Part shown: positions 35,040-41,900 of the stretch, in pieces
Numbering within the stretch: position 1 is the first letter of the stretch
How the letters are laid out: the number at the start of each line of letters is the position of its first letter
DNA from: Faecimorpha stercoravium
Lineage (GTDB): Bacteria > Bacillota > Clostridia > Lachnospirales > Bianqueaceae
Direction: 5' to 3'
Assembly (NCBI GenBank): GCA_018712555.1
Contig: DVGT01000015.1
Location: 1-41,900, forward strand
DNA: 41,900 nucleotides
Position numbers and translations under genes: made by a program
The notes under the pieces: model-generated
The model's database searches: none
The model's input: the letters and a program-made list of their open reading frames with translations, nothing else
Told to the model about the DNA's origin: nothing

Positions 35040-35067
35040 GTCCGGTTATCACGCAATAGTAACATTT

Positions 35068-35084
35068 TGTTCATGTTCTGTTCA
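35068..35084 (+). promoter_or_regulatory. 11-base-period direct repeat upstream of the DUF1538 gene
   Basis: TGTTCA occurs at 35,068 and 35,079, an 11-base period, with TGTTC again between them. A TATAAT at 35,122-35,127 lies about 40 bases further on, without a good -35. This is the layout of an activator-dependent promoter with an OmpR/PhoB-type site; it is an inference from spacing only. Confidence 0.35.
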
Positions 35085-35162
35085 CAGCTTTCCCCTAAAA
35101 TAAAAACAGCATTTCATTATATATAATGAATGAGCCGAGTGCAAGGGGGTCGATGTGTCGTT

Positions 35163-36680
35163 GTGAATGAGAAATTACGCGAAAAAATTCGAGAGTCTTT
35201 AACCAGTGTCCTGCCCATTACGGTAATCGTGCTGCTTCTGAGCATGACCCTGGTCCCGCTGGAGATCGGAAACCTGGCGCTTTTTCTGGCCGGCGCTGTC
35301 TTGCTGATCGTGGGGATGGGACTTTTTCAGCTGGGAGCGGAAATGTCGATGACGCCGCTGGGCCAGGGTGTCGGCGGACGCTTGATCAAGAGCAACCGCA
35401 TGGCGCTCATCATCTCCGTGAGCTTTGTCATGGGAATCTTTATCACCATCGCGGAACCGGATCTGCAGGTTCTGGCCAATCAGGTGGCTTCGATTCCTAA
35501 TGCCGTGCTGATCTGGACCGTGGCGGTGGGCGTTGGTCTCTTCCTCGTCGTGGCCGTTTTGCGTATCCTGTTTCATATCAGCCTGGCGAAGATGCTGTGG
35601 ATCTTCTATATCCTGCTGTTCGTCCTTTCCTTTTTCTCGCCGGATTCTTTCACCACGGTGGCCTTCGATTCCGGCGGCGTAACTACCGGCCCCATGACCG
35701 TACCCTTTATCATGGCCCTGGGCGTGGGTCTGTCTGCCGCCAGAAGCGATAAGGACAGCGCCAGCGACAGTTTTGGTCTTGTGGCTTTATGCAGCATCGG
35801 ACCGATCATGATGGTGCTGCTTTTAGGGATCTTCTACAACCCGACGGACGCGGCCTACGCGGCCACGGAAATCACGGAGATCTCCACCTCTTTGGATATG
35901 GTCAAACAGTTTATCGCGGCCCTCCCCCACTACGCGGAGGAAGTGCTGATGAGTATGCTGCCCGTTATCTGCGTGTTCGTTCTTTTCCAGCTTCTGACCC
36001 GCAACTATCATGGCCGTCAGGTTCTGCGGATGATCGTCGGTATTATCTATACCCTTGTAGGACTCATCCTATTCCTGACCGGCGTCAACATAGGGTTTGC
36101 TCCGGTAGGAAGCTTGCTGGGCAGCGGTTTGGCTTCCGGTTCTTTCAAATGGCTGTTGATCCCCATTGGGATCGTCATCGGCTATTATATTGTAAAGGCG
36201 GAACCTGCGGTTCAGGTGCTCAACAAACAGGTTGAGGATCTGACCGGCGGCACGATCTCTCATAAAATGATGAATCTGGCCCTGTCCATCGGCGTCGCCT
36301 GCGCCGTGGCGCTTTCCATGGTGCGTGTGCTCACCGGTATTCATCTGTATTGGATTATTATTCCGGGATACGCGATCTCGCTGCTTCTGAGCCGGGTGGT
36401 TCCCCCTGTGTTCGTCGGTATCGCCTTCGACTCCGGCGGCGTGGCCAGCGGTCCCATGACGTCTACATTTTTACTGCCTCTGGCTATGGGGGCCTGCGCT
36501 GCCGTGGGCGGCAATGTGGTGACCGACGCCTTCGGTGTGGTCGCCCTGGTGGCTCTGGCGCCTTTGATCGCGATTCAGGTTATGGGCTGGGTCTACGCTC
36601 ATAAGTCGAAGACGCCCGTACATCCTGCCGAGGCGTTGCCGGATGAAACAGTTGTTGATCTTGAGGAGGATTATGAATGA
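35163..36680 (+). CDS. DUF1538 family membrane protein, putative transporter
   Basis: A 505-residue polytopic protein of about 12 spans made of two homologous halves. Matching segments are GAEMSMTPLGQGVGG versus GVNIGFAPVGSLLGS, AEPDLQVLANQV versus AEPAVQVLNKQV, and FDSGGVTTGPMTVPF versus FDSGGVASGPMTSTF. Repeated polar motifs inside spans suggest a transport path; the substrate is unknown. It is coupled (ATGA overlap) to a PII-like gene, an association known for DUF1538. The start is uncertain: GTG 35163 is 13 bases from AAGGGGG; ATG 35130 has no site and lies at the -10 of a possible promoter. Confidence 0.85.
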   Translation: MNEKLREKIRESLTSVLPITVIVLLLSMTLVPLEIGNLALFLAGAVLLIVGMGLFQLGAEMSMTPLGQGVGGRLIKSNRMALIISVSFVMGIFITIAEPDLQVLANQVASIPNAVLIWTVAVGVGLFLVVAVLRILFHISLAKMLWIFYILLFVLSFFSPDSFTTVAFDSGGVTTGPMTVPFIMALGVGLSAARSDKDSASDSFGLVALCSIGPIMMVLLLGIFYNPTDAAYAATEITEISTSLDMVKQFIAALPHYAEEVLMSMLPVICVFVLFQLLTRNYHGRQVLRMIVGIIYTLVGLILFLTGVNIGFAPVGSLLGSGLASGSFKWLLIPIGIVIGYYIVKAEPAVQVLNKQVEDLTGGTISHKMMNLALSIGVACAVALSMVRVLTGIHLYWIIIPGYAISLLLSRVVPPVFVGIAFDSGGVASGPMTSTFLLPLAMGACAAVGGNVVTDAFGVVALVALAPLIAIQVMGWVYAHKSKTPVHPAEALPDETVVDLEEDYE

Positions 36681-37396
36681 GTATCCCATATGAGGGAAAA
36701 GGATCCGCGCCGCGGATGGTCGTCTTTGTCACGCGGCCGGGAGATGAGGGAAAACTCGAAGACATCTTCGATACCATGCGCATCCCCATTTGTTTTCAAT
36801 GCCGGGGACAGGGAACCGCCCCCTCGGAGCTTCTGGATATCTTTGGCTTTGGCGGAACCACGCGGATTATTACCGTCGGTTTATTTCCCAAGGCGGGCAT
36901 GCCCGCGCTGTTTAAGGAAATCTCCAGAAAATTGTATTTCCATCAGCGGGGCGGCGGAATCGTCATCACGCTTCCCATTACGGGGCTGCAAAGCCCCATG
37001 CTTCATGTATTAAAGGAAGATGTCCGCGCCGCAGCGGAAGAGCGAATCAAGGAAAGGATCAAGAACGATATGGATGAAATACATGAAAAGTCCCAATACA
37101 ACGTCATTTGGGTCTCCGTAGCCACAGGTTATAGCGATCAGGTCGTGGATACCGCGCGCGGCGCCGGCGCTAAGGGCGGTACGATCCTGCGGGGACGCCG
37201 TCGGAACTCGGAGCACGTAAGCCAACACTTCGGCATTCCCCTGCAGGATGAGCAGGAATTCGTGATGATTGTCCTGCCCAGAGATAAGAAAAACGAAGTG
37301 ATGACCGCCATCTGCAACGCGTGCGGTCTGCATACGCCGGCTCACGGAATCGTTCTTTCCTTACCGGTGGACGACGCGATCGGACTGGAGGAATAA
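36677..37396 (+). CDS. Tandem PII-like regulatory protein
   Basis: A 239-residue soluble protein with two PII-like (ferredoxin-fold) halves. Each half begins with a hydrophobic strand (MVVFVTRPG; NVIWVSVATG) and ends with a similar strand (GGIVITLPI; HGIVLSLPV). The second half has the PII-type loop entry GAGAKGGTILRGRRR. PII proteins bind ATP/ADP and 2-oxoglutarate and gate transporters; the canonical uridylylated Tyr of the T-loop is not seen. Its start overlaps the DUF1538 stop, so it likely controls that membrane protein. Ligands are unknown. Confidence 0.82.
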   Translation: MSIPYEGKGSAPRMVVFVTRPGDEGKLEDIFDTMRIPICFQCRGQGTAPSELLDIFGFGGTTRIITVGLFPKAGMPALFKEISRKLYFHQRGGGIVITLPITGLQSPMLHVLKEDVRAAAEERIKERIKNDMDEIHEKSQYNVIWVSVATGYSDQVVDTARGAGAKGGTILRGRRRNSEHVSQHFGIPLQDEQEFVMIVLPRDKKNEVMTAICNACGLHTPAHGIVLSLPVDDAIGLEE

Positions 37397-37403
37397 GTCT
37401 CTC

Positions 37404-37892
37404 ATGGAACGCCGAGATAAAACCAATTACTATCTGGATATCGCGGAGACCGTGGCCAAGCGCAGCACTTGTCTGCGCCGGCATTACGGCGCCGTTATCG
37501 TAAACCACGATGAGATTGTCTCCACCGGATACGCCGGAGCCCCCAGGGGCCGCAAGAACTGTTCGGATCTGAACCGATGCGTCCGGACGGAACTGGGGAT
37601 TCCTCGGGGAGAACGGTACGAGTTGTGCCGAAGCGTTCATGCCGAAGCCAACGCCATCATCAGCGCCTCCCGGGAGAAGATGATCGGGTCCACGCTGTAC
37701 CTGGTGGGCACGGAAGCCTCCACCGGCGAGTATATAAAGGGCAGCAACAGCTGCTCCATGTGTAAGCGTATGATCATCAACGCCGGGATCGATACCGTCA
37801 TCGTGCGAGATACGGCGAATGAATACCGTACGATCCCCGTGCAGGAATGGATCGATCACGACGAGTCCATCGACGGCAGCATGGGATATTAA
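37404..37892 (+). CDS. dCMP deaminase-family zinc enzyme
   Basis: A 162-residue cytidine/deoxycytidylate deaminase-fold protein. The zinc and catalytic residues are in VHAEANAI (His and Glu) and SCSMCKRM (two Cys); the substrate-side segment GYAGAPRGRKNC resembles that of dCMP deaminases (ComEB type). It releases ammonia from a nucleotide if active as such. It lies 7 bases after the PII-like gene and is closed by a terminator, so it belongs to the same transcript. Another cytosine-like substrate is possible. Confidence 0.88.
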   Translation: MERRDKTNYYLDIAETVAKRSTCLRRHYGAVIVNHDEIVSTGYAGAPRGRKNCSDLNRCVRTELGIPRGERYELCRSVHAEANAIISASREKMIGSTLYLVGTEASTGEYIKGSNSCSMCKRMIINAGIDTVIVRDTANEYRTIPVQEWIDHDESIDGSMGY

Positions 37893-37895
37893 TAA

Positions 37896-37941
37896 AAAGA
37901 GCTGTGGCTCATGACTTTCTGTCATGCCGCCACAGCTCTTT
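37896..37941 (+). terminator. Terminator after the PurF-like/DUF1538/PII/deaminase genes
   Basis: Perfect 13-base arms AAAGAGCTGTGGC and GCCACAGCTCTTT with an inner ATGAC/GTCAT pairing, 4 bases after the deaminase stop. Confidence 0.85.
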
Positions 37942-37951
37942 CATACAAAAA

Positions 37952-38013
37952 CCGTTCCGTCACCAAAGTTTCCTTACGCCTTCTGGCTCAACGAGACTTT
38001 GGTGACGGAACGG
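37952..38013 (-). terminator. Terminator of the sugar ABC importer operon
   Basis: Perfect 18-base arms beginning CCGTTCCGTCACC (37,952-37,969 and 37,996-38,013) around a 26-base loop; on the minus strand five T follow. It stands back to back with the plus-strand terminator of the convergent operon. Confidence 0.85.
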
Positions 38014-38038
38014 CTGTTTTCGCTCGTCTTGGGAACTT

Positions 38039-38914
38039 TTATCCCTTCAAGGATCCGATCATGATACCGCCTACAAAATACTTCTGTAAGAACGGATAAA
38101 TACAGAGGATCGGCACCGTAGACACGATAACCATCGCGCCCTTGATACTTTCTACGACCTGCTGATATTCCGCGTCCTGTTCGTCTACGTCCAGGTTGGA
38201 GCCCTGAATCAGCATGTCTTTCAGGATCAGCTGCAATGTATACTTCGAGCGATCCTGCAAATAGATCATGGCGTTGAAGTATGTATTCCAGTGACCTACG
38301 CCATAATACAATACCATAACCGCCATGGCCGGCAAGGATAGCGGGATGAAGATCTTAAACAGAATCGTCCCATGGCTTCCGCCGTCAATATACACGGATT
38401 CTACCAAGCTCTCCGGGATCGTCGCGAAGTAGGAGCGCAGAAGAATCATGTTATATGTAGAAATGGCGTTCGGGATGATGATGGACCACAGGGTGTTGTA
38501 CATCCCCAGCTGACGCACCAGCAAGAAGGACGGAACCATACCGCCGCTGAAATACATGGTGATCAGGATCAGAACCATGACCGGCTTATGCCACAAGGTG
38601 TTCTTTCTGGTCAGGAAATAAGCGCCGATCGCAGTCAGCGTCAGGTTAAAGCACAAACCGACAACGATGGTGAAAAGGGTGTTCTTATAACCCGTCCATA
38701 CTTCCGCTTTCCCCATCACCCAGGTATAAGCGTAGGTACTGAAGCCCTGGGGCCAAAGGATCGCCCCCCGCGCTTTACTCAACTCGATAGGATCACTCAG
38801 AGATACGAAGACCTCATACAGCATCGGGTAAAGCATGATCAAGGAGAGGAAAACCATCAATGTTGTGTTGAAGACTGTGAAAATACGATCTCCTGCTGTC
38901 TTTCTTTCTACCAT
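38039..38914 (-). CDS. Carbohydrate ABC transporter permease, LplC/YtcP type
   Basis: A 291-residue permease with six spans and the EAA-type cytoplasmic loop (SVYIDGGSHGTILFKIFIPLSLPA) that contacts the ATPase. Sequence character matches the second permease of CUT1 importers for oligosaccharides (LplC/YtcP group). AAGGAGGAG precedes the ATG. It is the last gene of a three-gene operon with no ATPase gene; such systems usually share an MsmX-type ATPase encoded elsewhere. Confidence 0.93.
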   Translation of the reverse strand: MVERKTAGDRIFTVFNTTLMVFLSLIMLYPMLYEVFVSLSDPIELSKARGAILWPQGFSTYAYTWVMGKAEVWTGYKNTLFTIVVGLCFNLTLTAIGAYFLTRKNTLWHKPVMVLILITMYFSGGMVPSFLLVRQLGMYNTLWSIIIPNAISTYNMILLRSYFATIPESLVESVYIDGGSHGTILFKIFIPLSLPAMAVMVLYYGVGHWNTYFNAMIYLQDRSKYTLQLILKDMLIQGSNLDVDEQDAEYQQVVESIKGAMVIVSTVPILCIYPFLQKYFVGGIMIGSLKG

Positions 38915-38931
38915 TCTTGACTCCTCCTTCC

Positions 38932-39879
38932 TTAGAACAGGCTCGTTTCCGTTACCTTACGGCTGACGCCATTGGCAACGAGAACAAGGATGAAGTTTAC
39001 AACGGAGTTGAACAGACCAACCGCCGTGGAGAAACTGTAGTCACCATCCAGCAGGCCTCGACGATAGGTATACGTGGAGATAACGTCCGCCGTCTCATAA
39101 ATCGCCTGGTTATACAGAAGCAAGATCTTTTCATGCCCAACGCTCATCATGCCGCCGACCTTCATGATCAGAAGGATAACGATGGTGGGTTTAATGGCCG
39201 GCAATGTGATATGCCAGATCCTGCGGAAACGTCCCGCGCCGTCCAGAGCCGCGGCTTCGTGCAGTTCCAGGTCCACGCCGGTGATCGCCGCCAGGTAGAT
39301 AATACTGTCCCATCCGATGGACTGCCATATGCCTGTCGCGACATAGATCGTACGGAAATACTGTGGGTATTGCAAAAACGGCGTATGCGTGCCACCGAAG
39401 ACACCGAGAATCTGGTTGAACAGTCCGTCCGTTAAGCAGAACTGCTTGATCATACCGCAGATAACCACCGTGGAGATGAAGTGCGGGAAGTAGGTCAATG
39501 TCTGTACGGTACGCTTGAAGGCCCGATTCTTTACTTCGTTCATCAATAACGCCAGCAGGATCGGCGCCGGGAATCCGAAAAGAATGCTGTAGAAACTGAT
39601 CAGCAGCGTATTCGTTACGGTTCTGGTGAAATAGATCGAATTAAAGAAGTTTAAGAAATGTTCGAATCCGAAATCATCCGCCCAGGGACTCGCGAACATG
39701 CCGAGTTTCGGCTTAAAGTCCTTAAAAGCGATGATGATGCCGCCCATAGGCCCATAGCAGAATATGATATAATAAGCCAGTACCGGAAGCACCAGTAAAT
39801 ACAGCAGATAATTGCGCTTAAAGTCATCGACAAAAATATGCCCGAAGCCTTTTTTCTTCTTCTTCGCGGAAGATGCCAT
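38932..39879 (-). CDS. Carbohydrate ABC transporter permease, LplB type
   Basis: A 315-residue permease with six spans, a basic N-terminus (SAKKKKKGFG) and an EAA loop around LHEAAALDGAGRFRRIWHITLP. It matches the first permease of LplABC/YtcQP-type importers. AGGAGGG lies before ATG 39879. It follows the binding-protein gene after about 95 bases that hold a hairpin. Confidence 0.93.
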   Translation of the reverse strand: MASSAKKKKKGFGHIFVDDFKRNYLLYLLVLPVLAYYIIFCYGPMGGIIIAFKDFKPKLGMFASPWADDFGFEHFLNFFNSIYFTRTVTNTLLISFYSILFGFPAPILLALLMNEVKNRAFKRTVQTLTYFPHFISTVVICGMIKQFCLTDGLFNQILGVFGGTHTPFLQYPQYFRTIYVATGIWQSIGWDSIIYLAAITGVDLELHEAAALDGAGRFRRIWHITLPAIKPTIVILLIMKVGGMMSVGHEKILLLYNQAIYETADVISTYTYRRGLLDGDYSFSTAVGLFNSVVNFILVLVANGVSRKVTETSLF

Positions 39880-39908
39880 CCGTATCCCTCCTATCTGATC
39901 TAAGAATA

Positions 39909-39951
39909 GAGGAGCGCGTTACGAAACCAAATTCTGCAACGCGCTCTCCTC
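39909..39951 (-). promoter_or_regulatory. Intercistronic hairpin between binding protein and permeases
   Basis: GAGCGCGTT and AACGCGCTC pair perfectly, extended by GAGGAG/CTCCTC with a two-base bulge. On the minus strand no T-run follows, so it is more likely an mRNA stabiliser or partial terminator that raises binding-protein output over permease, as in many ABC importer operons. Confidence 0.5.
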
Positions 39952-39973
39952 TTGCATATTAATCTTTCGCTAC

Positions 39974-41656
39974 TTATCTGCTCTGGAAACGATCATATGC
40001 CGCCTGCTTCGCAGCGATAACTTCGTCGATGCCCAGAGAGCGAATCTGCTCCGTGAAGGAATCCCAGTTATCCATGCTGTCGGTACCCAGGATGAAACGC
40101 ATAATACCTTCCTGTACAAACGTCTCGATATCGCTGTAGGTATTGGCGACGATGTCCGCCTCTTCCTCGGTATGGGTAACCGTCGGATAGTAATGAGCGG
40201 TCATGTTGCTCGCCCAATCCGCGTTCGCCTTGTTGACGAAGTCAGAATTGAAGAAATCGCGAACCTCTTCCATCTGCGCGTAGCCCCAGTTGGTCTTCCA
40301 ACCGAACTGATAAACGATGGTGCTGGGAGAATCGGTGGTCTCGGTGTTGTTCATGACCAGATCCGTGAAGTTCTTCCAGTTGCCGTTCTCATCCGCTTCC
40401 CAGGTGATACCCTCGGTACCGAAGCTGGTCAGCTTACGTCCCGCGTCGCTGTACAGATAATCGCACCAACGCAGAGCGATTTCCTGGTTCTCGCCGGGAG
40501 CTACGGAATGCATGAATCCGCCGTTAAACTTGGCGTTGAAATGTCCGAACTCGATAGGATCGCCTTCGTTCATGACCATCGGCGGTACGGTGTCGCACTC
40601 GAAGGGATCTCCGCCCTCGTTGGCGATGATACCGTTCTCGATATCGCCGCTGTGCATCATGACAGCGCCGTACTCGGAATTGGCCCACTTCGCCTTAACG
40701 GTGCTCTTATCTACGGATGCGAAATCCGGATCCAGAAGGCCGGCAGCATACCAATCGGCCAACTGCTGGATGAACGCCTTATAGCCTTCGTCCAGTACGC
40801 CGTACTGCACCTGGCCGTCACGAATATAGAATCCGTAAACCGTGTCATAGGCGTTGGAAAGGTTCGCCGCGGCATTCTCCAGCCACAGCCAACGAGCCTC
40901 GAAGCTCAGGCCGCCCTTGCCCATGTCCTTAAAGGCCTGCAGGGCTTCCGTCCACTCCGCTACGGTCGAAGGAAGATCCAGTCCGGCCTCCTCCAGCCAA
41001 TCGGTACGGAATCCGGCGCCTAAGCCCCAGGTACCGTCCGCATCCGTCTCGATCATGTAGGGGAAGCAATACATATCGCCGTCATCGTTTACGACCAGCT
41101 TCTTAACGTCCGGACGAGCGTCATAGTAGGCGAACAGGTTCGGGCAGTACTCCTGATACTCGTTCAGGTTCAGGATCAGCTCGTCATTCAGCGCTCCGGT
41201 AGGTCCGCCGGGATGGGTCACCCAGTTGACACGCCATACGTCCGGATACTCGCCGGATACGATCAAAAGGTTGGCCGCCTCGGAGGTCGCCTGAGGATTG
41301 GAACTGGATCCGATCCAGTTTACATGGATACCAGTCGCCTCTTCCAGAGCGTCCGCATAGTAATAAGATTTTCCATCGATCTGGGTGTATTCCGGCAGGT
41401 CTGCCCGCACGAAATCATCCTTGTTCATGGAGATGGTTGCCAAAGAACCGTCCGCGTTAGGAGCTAACGGATATGTAAACTCCTCTGTCTGCGCCTGGCT
41501 CTCCTCTCCGGTAGAAGCGTCGCTCTCAGCAGTGCTGTTGGTGCTTCCGCCGGTGCTGCTGTTCTGCGCCGTAGAGCTGTTGCCGCCGTCGCTTCCGCAA
41601 CCTAACGCGCCAACAACCAGAACGAGCGCAAGAAACATTGCCACAAACTTTTTCAT
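39974..41656 (-). CDS. Extracellular solute-binding lipoprotein of a carbohydrate ABC importer
   Basis: A 560-residue binding protein. The N-terminus MKKFVAMFLALVLVVGALGC is a lipoprotein signal with Cys20 as the lipid site, followed by a Ser/Gly/Asn-rich linker and a two-lobe binding domain rich in Trp and Tyr, as expected for sugar ligands. Length and character fit the LplA/YtcQ group that serves oligosaccharides. AGGAGGG precedes the ATG. With the two permeases it forms a CUT1 importer; rhaA, GH127 and UxuA-like genes nearby suggest pectic oligosaccharides, which is inference. Confidence 0.92.
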   Translation of the reverse strand: MKKFVAMFLALVLVVGALGCGSDGGNSSTAQNSSTGGSTNSTAESDASTGEESQAQTEEFTYPLAPNADGSLATISMNKDDFVRADLPEYTQIDGKSYYYADALEEATGIHVNWIGSSSNPQATSEAANLLIVSGEYPDVWRVNWVTHPGGPTGALNDELILNLNEYQEYCPNLFAYYDARPDVKKLVVNDDGDMYCFPYMIETDADGTWGLGAGFRTDWLEEAGLDLPSTVAEWTEALQAFKDMGKGGLSFEARWLWLENAAANLSNAYDTVYGFYIRDGQVQYGVLDEGYKAFIQQLADWYAAGLLDPDFASVDKSTVKAKWANSEYGAVMMHSGDIENGIIANEGGDPFECDTVPPMVMNEGDPIEFGHFNAKFNGGFMHSVAPGENQEIALRWCDYLYSDAGRKLTSFGTEGITWEADENGNWKNFTDLVMNNTETTDSPSTIVYQFGWKTNWGYAQMEEVRDFFNSDFVNKANADWASNMTAHYYPTVTHTEEEADIVANTYSDIETFVQEGIMRFILGTDSMDNWDSFTEQIRSLGIDEVIAAKQAAYDRFQSR

Positions 41657-41714
41657 GTTGGTTTTACCCTCCTATCTGTTTTAACCTGCTTATCACAGGT
41701 TCTCTAACACCTCT

Positions 41715-41748
41715 ATTTTAATTCACCTTGTACAAATTGTCAACAATT
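41715..41748 (-). promoter_or_regulatory. Promoter and palindromic operator of the sugar importer
   Basis: Minus-strand TTGACA (41743..41738) and TAAAAT (41720..41715) are 17 bases apart. A perfect palindrome AATTGT-CA-ACAATT (41,735-41,748) covers the -35, a likely repressor site. A second inverted repeat AACCTG/CAGGTT (41,683-41,701) lies in the leader. Confidence 0.7.
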
Positions 41749-41788
41749 TTTTTCCAATATCCATACCTACATCTAAGCCATTTATGAT

Positions 41789-41837
41789 AATGTCCCAGTA
41801 TACCACAAATGAAAATGTCCCGGATGTGTGGTATAAT
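41789..41837 (+). mobile_element. Left end of an insertion sequence
   Basis: AATGTCCC is repeated at 41,789 and 41,814, and the inverted repeat TATACCACA / TGTGGTATA (41,799-41,807 and 41,827-41,835) is interleaved with it. Repeated AATGTCCC motifs just before a transposase are, from memory, typical of the ends of IS1202/ISNCY-type elements in Clostridia. TATAAT at 41,832-41,837 may be the transposase -10. The rest is beyond the window. Confidence 0.5.
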
Positions 41838-41872
41838 CATCCTTCTGTAAGATTAATAGACAGGAGGAAATC

Positions 41873-41900
41873 ATTATCAGAAAGGTAAATCTCTCAATGG
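41873..41900 (+). CDS. Transposase N-terminus, cut by the window edge
   Basis: After AGGAGG at 41,862-41,867 the frame reads IRKVNLSM, like the N-terminus I recall for ISNCY/IS1202-type transposases with an HTH domain. The codon at proper distance is ATT or ATC, not ATG/GTG/TTG; it may be a rare start, or a mutated one, or translation may start at ATG 41,897. Too little is visible to be firm. Confidence 0.4.

Overview
The window looks like a chromosomal segment of a spore-forming, meso-DAP-type Clostridia, most likely Lachnospiraceae-like. The reasons are sporulation genes (spoIIGA-sigE, spoIIR, a SpoVD-type PBP) next to a Gram-positive dcw cluster, strong AGGAGG-type ribosome sites, frequent GTG/TTG starts, and a heavy investment in plant-sugar uptake and catabolism. 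The species is an inference; nothing in the sequence names it. Both window edges run into insertion-sequence ends: an IS3-type orfA at 1-53 and the left end of a second element from about 41,789.

Bases 494-15,426 (minus strand) hold the division and cell-wall cluster, transcribed mraZ, rsmH, ftsL, a class B PBP, a PASTA-bearing SpoVD-like PBP, murE, murF, mraY, ftsW, ftsQ, ftsZ, then spoIIGA and sigE after a terminator. murD, murG and ftsA are missing from their usual places. Four MraZ boxes in two pairs lie at and just downstream of a TATAAT promoter ahead of mraZ. Bases 15,540-16,660 hold one or two small unrecognised ORFs, an 88-bp tandem repeat and a terminator.

Bases 16,667-20,086 (minus) encode an OmpR-family response regulator, a sensor kinase, endonuclease IV and a Maf pyrophosphatase in one overlapping operon. 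A membrane acyltransferase resembling the VanT membrane domain is divergent from it. Then come marR, with a perfect palindrome over a consensus promoter, and a heterodimeric ABC exporter pair. Bases 25,731-31,646 (minus) carry rhaA, a UxuA-like dehydratase, a radical SAM protein, a GH127 beta-L-arabinofuranosidase and spoIIR. This points to use of pectin-derived rhamnose, arabinose and uronate.

Bases 31,721-37,941 (plus) carry aroD, ansA (asparaginase), a PurF homologue, a DUF1538 membrane protein, a tandem PII-like protein and a dCMP-deaminase-family enzyme. The PurF homologue keeps the PRPP loop and the four Fe-S cysteines but has lost the glutaminase nucleophile and other glutaminase motifs. 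I regard this as the most interesting part of the window: a possible ammonia- or nitrogen-linked module. Bases 38,039-41,656 (minus) are a CUT1 sugar ABC importer (lipoprotein plus two permeases, no ATPase) behind a strong promoter with a palindrome over its -35.
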